Below are positions 1 to 4,742 of a DNA stretch of 7,579 bases, piece after piece. The DNA comes from JAFGNW01 sp964618515 (GTDB lineage: Bacteria; Zixibacteria; MSB-5A5; GN15; FEB-12). The notes below the pieces were generated by a model. It was not told the origin of the DNA. It ran no database searches and was given only the letters and a program-made list of their open reading frames with translations. The position numbers and the translations under genes were made by a program. The stretch spans positions 1 to 7,579 of the forward strand of contig CAZUAS010000117.1 of assembly GCA_964618515.1 (NCBI GenBank). Direction: 5' to 3'. Positions within the stretch are counted from its first letter, which is position 1. Every line of letters starts with the position of its first letter.

Positions 1-118
1 TGGCGACGGCGACAGTCTTTAAAACGTCGTTCTTTTTAGCATTGGAATCAAAGACAAAGAATAAAACCAGAATAATAAGGATAATGGGTATAATGACCAG
101 GGTAATTTTTTTTACCAT
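1..118 (-). CDS. N-terminus of a membrane-anchored protein, possibly an efflux membrane-fusion (periplasmic adaptor) protein; partial
   Basis: This reading frame starts at an ATG (118-116) and runs off the left edge after 39 codons. The start is supported by an AGGAG Shine-Dalgarno sequence at 131-127, 8 nt upstream. The visible protein begins MVKKITLV, with two lysines at residues 3-4. About 20 very hydrophobic residues follow (5-24), then a polar linker (DSNAKKND) and the start of a beta-like stretch (LKTVAVA). There is no lipobox cysteine and no clear signal-peptidase site, so an uncleaved N-terminal anchor is more likely than a secreted protein. A short anchor followed by a K-T-V-x-V-type strand resembles the beginning of HlyD/MacA-type adaptors of efflux pumps, but 39 residues cannot prove this. 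The gene is divergent from the potassium-uptake operon. That a real gene starts here is well supported; its function is a guess. Confidence 0.6.
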   Translation of the reverse strand, partial: MVKKITLVIIPIILIILVLFFVFDSNAKKNDVLKTVAVA

Positions 119-170
119 GTAACTTTCTCCTGTATATTAAGTTAAGAGAATGTCGTTAGTTAGAATTACG

Positions 171-196
171 AAAAGGTTGAAAAAAGGTTTCAAACC
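171..196. promoter_or_regulatory. Small repeat cluster in the divergent intergenic region, possible operator
   Basis: Two copies of AAAAGGTT lie 11 bp apart (171-178 and 182-189), about one helical turn. The second overlaps an 11-bp palindrome, GGTTTCAAACC (186-196). The cluster sits between the start of the left-hand minus-strand gene and the promoter of the potassium operon, where an operator would be expected. No known regulator is recognised from the sequence, and short A-rich repeats arise easily by chance. Confidence 0.25.
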
Positions 197-223
197 GTTA
201 GGCTGGAGGTTAATTTTTATTTT

Positions 224-251
224 TTTACATGTCATGATAATATTGTATAAT
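224..251 (+). promoter_or_regulatory. Sigma70-like promoter of the ktrB-ktrA operon
   Basis: A -35 box TTTACA (224-229, 5 of 6 consensus bases) is followed by a 16-bp spacer and a perfect -10 box TATAAT (246-251). Transcription would be expected to start near 257-260, at or just before the ATG of the channel gene at 260. The mRNA would then be leaderless or almost so. No Shine-Dalgarno sequence lies in the correct range before that ATG. The nearest purine-rich match, GGAGGT at 205-210, is about 50 nt away and upstream of the promoter. Confidence 0.6.
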
Positions 252-259
252 TAGATGTT

Positions 260-1606
260 ATGGAACTGCTTGGTACCAAACCCGACCACAAGGTAATTTT
301 GTATTTCATTTCGATTATCCTGTCGGGTACTTTGCTTCTTCTTTTACCGGTCAGCTCTACCGGGAAACCGGTGGTTTTTATCGATGCTCTTTTCACCGCT
401 ACTTCAGCCGTCTGCGTGACAGGACTGACCGTCCTTGATACCGGAAGCTCTTTTTCTCTGTTCGGCCAGGTCGTTATTTTATTGTTGATTCAACTGGGCG
501 GATTGGGAATCATGACTTTTACCACGATGCTTTTAATTTCAATGTTTCCGAGAATATCTTTTCAGGACCGTCTGGTAATCACTCAGGCTCTGGGAGGTGA
601 CCCAAAGGTGAAAACCGGTGCGTTGTTAAAAGCGGTGTTTTTGACCACTTTATCAATAGAGCTGACAGGCACGGTGGCGTTGTTTTTCCGTTTTAAAAGT
701 CAGATGTCTTGCGGGCAGGCGCTGTTTTATTCTGTTTTTCATTCCGTCTCAGCTTTTTGTAATGCCGGTTTCTCGCTGTTCTCCAACAGCCTGGAAAGTT
801 ACAGCCACGACCTGTATGCCATCGGTGTTTTTTCCCTGTTGATAATCAGCGGCGGTTTGGGTTTTATCGTAATCCGGGAATTGATTTTAAGAAGCCACAG
901 GAAGAAAAATAAATTGTCCCTTCATTCCAAGCTCTGTCTGAGTGTAACGGGTTTTCTTATTCTGGCCGGCACGGTGGCTTTTCTGCTGGCTGAATATCGG
1001 AATGTTTACAGTGAGATGGGAATGGTACGCAGTCTGGCCAATGCTTTTTTCCAGGCGGTCACAAGCCGCACCGCCGGTTTCAATACCATCAAACTGACAA
1101 ATCTTACGGAAGTCAGTTTGCTGGTTACGATTATCCTGATGTTTATCGGGGCATGTCCCGGTTCCACCGGTGGTGGTGTCAAGACCACTACTTTTGGTAT
1201 TATCTTCCTGATGGCCTGTAACCGTTTTATGGGTCGGCGTTCGGTTAAGGCATTCAAACGCTCGGTCAGTGATGATTCCATACATAGGGCGTTGACGGTC
1301 GTACTGGCGGCGATGGCGGTAATAGTGCTGGTTTTCGTTTTACTGATGTTTGCCGAGGAAAAACCTCTACCGCATCGTCTTATCCACGGCTGGTTTGTGG
1401 AAAGTCTTTTTGAAGTCGTTTCGGCTTTCGGGACAGTCGGTTTATCTCTCGGAACGACTTCTCAATTACATGAGGCAGGTAAAATACTTATAATTATATT
1501 AATGTTTATCGGCCGGGTAGGTTTGCTGACGCTGGTGTACAACCTGGCACGTCCCCTCCGGCCGGGAGAAATAGTCTATCTGGATGAACAGGTTATGGTA
1601 GGATAG
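260..1606 (+). CDS. ktrB: Potassium uptake channel subunit, KtrB/TrkH family
   Basis: A 448-residue integral membrane protein that forms the K+-translocating subunit of a Ktr/Trk uptake system. It shows the four-fold M1-P-M2 plan of the superfamily of K+ transporters. The four filter loops, each with its conserved glycine, are visible at SAVCVTGL (G55), SAFCNAGF (G170), TSRTAGF (G273) and SAFGTVGL (G394). The third repeat carries the intramembrane gate loop GACPGSTGGGVKTTT (297-311). The last M2 helix has FIGRVGLLTL (416-425), with the arginine typical of KtrB/TrkH. Length is normal for KtrB (about 450) and shorter than E. coli TrkH (about 480). The ATG at 260 is the first start after an in-frame stop (248-250) and gives an N-terminus shaped like the family's. 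It lacks a Shine-Dalgarno sequence; TTG at 299, with AAGG upstream, is a less likely alternative. The RCK partner gene follows after 8 nt. Whether uptake depends on Na+ cannot be read from the sequence. Confidence 0.95.
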   Translation: MELLGTKPDHKVILYFISIILSGTLLLLLPVSSTGKPVVFIDALFTATSAVCVTGLTVLDTGSSFSLFGQVVILLLIQLGGLGIMTFTTMLLISMFPRISFQDRLVITQALGGDPKVKTGALLKAVFLTTLSIELTGTVALFFRFKSQMSCGQALFYSVFHSVSAFCNAGFSLFSNSLESYSHDLYAIGVFSLLIISGGLGFIVIRELILRSHRKKNKLSLHSKLCLSVTGFLILAGTVAFLLAEYRNVYSEMGMVRSLANAFFQAVTSRTAGFNTIKLTNLTEVSLLVTIILMFIGACPGSTGGGVKTTTFGIIFLMACNRFMGRRSVKAFKRSVSDDSIHRALTVVLAAMAVIVLVFVLLMFAEEKPLPHRLIHGWFVESLFEVVSAFGTVGLSLGTTSQLHEAGKILIIILMFIGRVGLLTLVYNLARPLRPGEIVYLDEQVMVG

Positions 1607-1614
1607 AAAAGAAG

Positions 1615-2262
1615 ATGAAAAATTTTGCTATTATCGGGCTGGGTAATTTTGGCGCCACGGTTGCCCGGGAATTGTCAGGCCTGGGCTGCCGTGTGACGGC
1701 CATTGACAGTGACAAGGCGAAGGTACAGCCGCTTAATGAATATGCTCACCTGGCGATACTGGCCGATGCCACGGACCGCCGTTTTCTGGAGAACTTGGAA
1801 GTTGACGGGTATGACTGCTTCGTGGTTTCCACCGGTAAGGATTCGCATGCGGCAATTTTGATTACACTGCATTTGAAGGAACTGGGAGCGCACAGGATTA
1901 TCGTCAAGGCTAATTCCGAAGACCATGCCCGTATACTTACCAAGGTGGGCGCTTCCGAAGCGATTATCCCGGAACAGCAGATGGCTTTGAGACTCTCGCA
2001 ATCGCTGGCCAAACCCAACCTGATTGATTCTCTGCCGTTGACCGAGGAGTTTTATGTCGCGGAACTTACTCCGCCGGATAATTTTATCAACAAACAACTG
2101 CTGGAGCTGCAACTTCTTACCCGATACCATGTCCAGGTGATTGCCGTCAAGGACAGTGTCCGCGAGCAGGTGACTTTCGCCCCCGGCGGTCAGTACCGGA
2201 TTAAAGCCGGTGATATCCTGGTCATGCTGGGTAAGGGTGAAGATATCGAGAAGATCAAATAA
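1615..2262 (+). CDS. ktrA: Potassium uptake regulatory subunit, KtrA/TrkA family (single RCK)
   Basis: A 215-residue cytoplasmic protein, the gating subunit that assembles as a ring on the membrane channel encoded just upstream. Residues 3 to about 120 form an RCK_N Rossmann fold: IIGLGNFG (6-13) gives the GxGxxG nucleotide-binding loop, and the acidic residue ending strand 2 is D31 in AIDSD. The later strands ILADATD (48-54) and FVVSTGKD (69-76) also match the family. Residues about 136-215 form the TrkA_C/RCK_C ligand-binding domain, ending in the typical KAGDILVMLG. One RCK_N plus one RCK_C, at about 220 residues, is the KtrA layout; E. coli TrkA is a tandem duplication of about 458 residues. 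By family knowledge it binds ATP/ADP and/or NAD(H), and some members bind c-di-AMP in RCK_C. The gene starts 8 nt after the channel stop codon; GAAG directly before the ATG, or AGGA at 1600-1603, may serve as ribosome site. Co-transcription and translational coupling with ktrB are likely. Confidence 0.95.
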   Translation: MKNFAIIGLGNFGATVARELSGLGCRVTAIDSDKAKVQPLNEYAHLAILADATDRRFLENLEVDGYDCFVVSTGKDSHAAILITLHLKELGAHRIIVKANSEDHARILTKVGASEAIIPEQQMALRLSQSLAKPNLIDSLPLTEEFYVAELTPPDNFINKQLLELQLLTRYHVQVIAVKDSVREQVTFAPGGQYRIKAGDILVMLGKGEDIEKIK

Positions 2263-2308
2263 AAGCTCTTGGTTAAAATCAGGTTGTCCGGTTTTTATGG
2301 GGAAAATA

Positions 2309-2342
2309 AAAAGCCCGTAATAGAAATATTGTACGGGCTTTT
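2309..2342. terminator. Bidirectional intrinsic terminator between ktrA and pepF
   Basis: A perfect 11-bp inverted repeat, AAAAGCCCGTA (2309-2319) and TACGGGCTTTT (2332-2342), encloses a 12-nt loop. On the plus strand the stem is followed by ATTTATTTTTG. On the minus strand it is followed by a T-rich run (complement of 2295-2308). It lies between the ends of two convergent genes, 46 nt after the ktrA stop and 38 nt beyond the peptidase stop, so it can end transcription from both sides. Confidence 0.85.
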
Positions 2343-2380
2343 ATTTATTTTTGCACCTGTCGGTCAGCCGGTCGATTCAC

Positions 2381-4195
2381 TTACAGGTGTGAAGCCAGTT
2401 TTGCGAACTGGTCCACGTTGGCGAGAGTCCGGTTGACGGCGTCAACCCAGAAGTCATCCTTGGTTAAATCCACCCCCAGGTGTTTTTGAGCTACCTGCTC
2501 ACAGGTCATACTGCCGGTATCGGCCAGAAGAGCCTGGTATTTATCGGCAAAAGCCGCACCTTCTTTCTTGGCCCGGTCATAGACACCCCCGGCGAAAAGG
2601 TAACCGAAAGTGTACGGGAAATTGTAAAAGGGCTGGTCGGTGATGAAAAAATGAAGTTTGCTGCACCAGAAAAGCGGGTGGTATCCCGATTCATCAAGCA
2701 GATTACCAAAAGCTTTTTTCTGGGCAGTCACCATCAGTTCGTTCAGGCGGTCTTTATCAACGGTACCGTTTTCACGTTCACGATAAAATTCAGTATCAAA
2801 CAGGTAACGGCAATAGATATTGGTGAACATGGTATAGGCGGCTTGAAGTTTCTGGTCGAGGAGCATGATTTTTTCCTGCGGGTCGGTACACATTTCCAGG
2901 GCGGCATCAAGAACCAGTGTTTCAGAGAAAATGGAAGCGGTTTCCGCCAGGGGCAAGGTATATCGAGAGGCGAAAAACGGTCGGTCTTTGAGGATAAAAC
3001 CGTGATAGGCATGACCTAGTTCATGAGCCAGCGTCAGCATGTTTTTGAAGGTTCCGGCGTAGGTCATGAAAATACGGCTCTGTTTGAAAGATTTCAGGCT
3101 GGTGCACCAGCCGCCGCCTGCTTTACCGGGACGGTCTTCGGCTTCGACCCAGCGTTTGTCCAGGGCCATCTTCATAAAATCAGCCATGTGCACCGAGAAA
3201 TCCTTGACGTTGTCGATTATGAACCGCCCGGCTTCATCGAAAGAATATAGTTTATCGGCTTTACCGCAGGGGCTGAATTCATCGTACCAGCGGAAATAGT
3301 CGATTCCCAGTATTTTTTTCTTGGCTTCGATATACGGCGTCAGGCGGGGTGTTTCCCGGGCGATGACACGCCACATGGCTTCGAGCGTTTTCGGTTGCAG
3401 ACGAGCCATGGTCAGCGGTTCATAAAGGGGCGTCTCCCAGCCGCGGTTTTTGTACAGGGTCAAGCGAAAACCCGCCTGGGCATTAAGAATCATGGCCGCC
3501 AGGTCGACCCGGCTTTGCCAGCCTTCGTTAAGCTTCTCAAAAGCCTGCTTTCTTATCGCCCGATCAGAGTCGGAAAACCGGGTGGCGAGCTGGCCCATCG
3601 ACAAAGTCTTAACTTCGTCTTTTTCCTTGAAAGTCACCCGGATATCTGCCGCCATCTTGTCGTAAAGGTGATTCCAGGCGTGATAACCGTTGACAGCCAG
3701 TTCCAGAGCCAGCGCCTCCAGTTCGGGAGACATCTTTCGTTTAGCTTTTTCCCGCATTTCATTGAGATAGAAGGAGACTTCTTTAACCTGTTCGTTAGCT
3801 ACGAATTTTTGCCACTCGTTGTCGTCCTGCTTCAAAGCCAGCGCTTCGAAACGGCTGTAAAAGGTATCCCATTGTGCTTTGTATGCGTCTCCCTCATTGT
3901 TGATACGGTGGGCTTCCGAATCAGATACGTTCTGACAGACCAGGCAGTTGGCAAAAGACATCACGGTATAGATGTCCGATAGCAGATCCTGAAATTTAAG
4001 AACGAAGTCAACCCAGGAAGGTCTGCTTTGGTCGTTCAATATGACCGGCAGTCGGTCAAGAAAGCCAGCGAGGTCATCAAGTTCTTTCTTTACTTTAAGA
4101 CGGAAATTTTTAAATTCGGCGGACTTGCTTCCCCCGGGAAAAATTGAATCCAGATCCCAGGTCGGGGAAGGTGGCAGGGTAGTTGCGGGTGTCAT
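2381..4195 (-). CDS. pepF: Oligoendopeptidase F-type zinc metallopeptidase (family M3)
   Basis: A 604-residue cytoplasmic M3 peptidase, a gluzincin that cleaves short peptides, with the usual length for PepF (about 600). The zinc motif is LAHELGHAYHG: HELGH is residues 391-395 (bases 3025-3011), with H391 and H395 as ligands and E392 as catalytic base. The third ligand is most likely the glutamate in LAETASIFSE (E418). The C-terminal substrate-binding part GYHPLFW and FPYTFGYLFAGG is also characteristic. The N-terminal opening PTWDLDSIFPGG fits the family, and the first ~180 residues are the helical PepF N-terminal domain. No signal peptide is seen. The frame stays open to a TTG at 4228, but ATG at 4195 is preferred: AGGGAG (4207-4202) lies 6 nt before it, whereas it directly abuts the other ATG at 4201. 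The likely role is degradation of peptides left by other proteases. It is a single gene, convergent with ktrA and divergent from the Smr gene. Confidence 0.95.
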   Translation of the reverse strand: MTPATTLPPSPTWDLDSIFPGGSKSAEFKNFRLKVKKELDDLAGFLDRLPVILNDQSRPSWVDFVLKFQDLLSDIYTVMSFANCLVCQNVSDSEAHRINNEGDAYKAQWDTFYSRFEALALKQDDNEWQKFVANEQVKEVSFYLNEMREKAKRKMSPELEALALELAVNGYHAWNHLYDKMAADIRVTFKEKDEVKTLSMGQLATRFSDSDRAIRKQAFEKLNEGWQSRVDLAAMILNAQAGFRLTLYKNRGWETPLYEPLTMARLQPKTLEAMWRVIARETPRLTPYIEAKKKILGIDYFRWYDEFSPCGKADKLYSFDEAGRFIIDNVKDFSVHMADFMKMALDKRWVEAEDRPGKAGGGWCTSLKSFKQSRIFMTYAGTFKNMLTLAHELGHAYHGFILKDRPFFASRYTLPLAETASIFSETLVLDAALEMCTDPQEKIMLLDQKLQAAYTMFTNIYCRYLFDTEFYRERENGTVDKDRLNELMVTAQKKAFGNLLDESGYHPLFWCSKLHFFITDQPFYNFPYTFGYLFAGGVYDRAKKEGAAFADKYQALLADTGSMTCEQVAQKHLGVDLTKDDFWVDAVNRTLANVDQFAKLASHL

Positions 4196-4233
4196 TGACA
4201 TCTCCCTTTGTTTAAATTCTCGAGTCAATATGC

Positions 4234-4266
4234 ATCATATATAAGTTATTTTTTCCGTCAGGGCAA
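4234..4266 (-). promoter_or_regulatory. Candidate promoter of the oligoendopeptidase gene
   Basis: Two overlapping sigma70-like arrangements can be read on the minus strand. One is CTGACG (4261-4256), a 16-bp spacer and TATGAT (4239-4234). The other is TTGCCC (4266-4261), a 17-bp spacer and TATATA (4243-4238). Either would start transcription near 4226-4231, about 30-35 nt before the ATG at 4195, leaving room for the AGGGAG ribosome site. Either would also put the upstream TTG at 4228 at, or upstream of, the 5' end of the message. Confidence 0.45.
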
Positions 4267-4326
4267 TAGCTTCATGAACGTAGCGGTCGAATAAGGTTAT
4301 GAAAATTCTTTTTTTAATATTTGTCA

Positions 4327-4355
4327 TAGACAAGGGTATAACTTACTTTTATAAA
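4327..4355 (+). promoter_or_regulatory. Candidate promoter of the Smr-domain gene
   Basis: TAGACA (4327-4332, 5 of 6 consensus bases) is followed by a 17-bp spacer and TATAAA (4350-4355, 5 of 6). Transcription would start near 4362, leaving a short leader with GAAGGT (4371-4376) as a moderate ribosome site about 10 nt before the ATG at 4386. The region between this and the opposing peptidase promoter (about 4267-4326) is AT-rich, and I see no other site in it. Confidence 0.5.
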
Positions 4356-4385
4356 AGAGAAATGGTAAATGAAGGTAAGTCGTAA

Positions 4386-4667
4386 ATGGTTGATGACGAA
4401 ATGGATGCAATAGAATACCCGATTGACGGTACACTGGATTTGCATATGTTTACTCCCGAGGACACCAGGGAGGCGGTTCTGGAGTATATTCGTGTCTGCC
4501 TGCAAAAGAACATTCTTAAACTGAGGATAGTCCACGGAAAGGGAATGGGGGTAAAGCGGGAGATAGTCAGGAAACTACTGGAGAGTCACCCGCAGGTAAA
4601 ATCGTTTCGACATGAAGGGGGAAGCGGTGGCGGCTGGGGGGCGACCGTGGTGGACTTGAAGCCGTAG
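4386..4667 (+). CDS. Small stand-alone Smr (MutS2 C-terminal type) domain protein
   Basis: A 93-residue protein made almost entirely of one Smr domain, the fold found at the C-terminus of MutS2. Visible hallmarks are TLDLH (residues 16-20), the core motif VHGKGMG (49-55) and the closing GGWGATVVDL (82-91). Between them lie two helices (EDTREAVLEYIRVCL and KREIVRKLL). The usual LDLHG is LDLHM here, so the glycine after the histidine is replaced; HGKG is intact. No MutS ATPase or other domain is attached. Smr domains of MutS2 and of some free-standing proteins are nucleases acting on DNA or RNA, with ribosome-collision rescue known for some MutS2/SmrB proteins. Activity of this short form is not established by the sequence. 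An in-frame stop directly before the ATG (4383-4385) fixes the upstream limit. It is monocistronic and ends at a strong terminator. Confidence 0.9.
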   Translation: MVDDEMDAIEYPIDGTLDLHMFTPEDTREAVLEYIRVCLQKNILKLRIVHGKGMGVKREIVRKLLESHPQVKSFRHEGGSGGGWGATVVDLKP

Positions 4668-4693
4668 GTGGCTTTAATTAACCGCAGGCCATA

Positions 4694-4721
4694 AAAAAAC
4701 CCTCCGGATGGAGGGTTTTTT
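4694..4721. terminator. Bidirectional intrinsic terminator between the Smr gene and the surface-protein gene
   Basis: A perfect 12-bp inverted repeat, AAAAAACCCTCC (4694-4705) and GGAGGGTTTTTT (4710-4721), encloses a GGAT tetraloop. The A-run and T-run at the stem base give a U-tract in either direction. It lies 26 nt after the Smr stop and 21 nt beyond the surface-protein stop at 4743, so it serves both convergent genes. Confidence 0.9.
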
Positions 4722-4742
4722 CAGTTTACAGGTCAGGCGCAA

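Noticed and set aside
229..254. Tiny upstream reading frames (ATGTCATGA at 229-237 and a 6-codon frame at 234-254) ahead of ktrB
   Set aside because: They lie upstream of or across the predicted -10 box, so they would not be in the transcript, and GGAGGT at 205-210 is too far away to serve them.
887..1285. Minus-strand open frames inside the potassium channel gene
   Set aside because: The plus-strand frame carries all four filter loops of KtrB, and the minus-strand translations look random.
2354..2389. Inverted repeat CACCTGT/ACAGGTG overlapping the peptidase stop codon
   Set aside because: Only 7 bp with a 22-nt loop and no U-tract directly after it. The strong hairpin at 2309-2342 already explains termination.
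3395..3982. A 195-codon open frame on the plus strand opposite the oligoendopeptidase gene (with similar ones at 2480-3019 and 3023-3250)
   Set aside because: The opposite strand encodes a complete, well-conserved M3 peptidase, and these antisense frames show no family resemblance or start signals.
4196..4228. An upstream TTG start (4228) that would lengthen the peptidase by 11 residues
   Set aside because: The TTG has no Shine-Dalgarno sequence and lies at or upstream of the predicted transcription start. ATG 4195 has AGGGAG at ideal spacing.
4314..4535. A 73-codon minus-strand frame overlapping the start of the Smr gene
   Set aside because: It overlaps most of the recognisable Smr domain on the other strand and shows no domain of its own.
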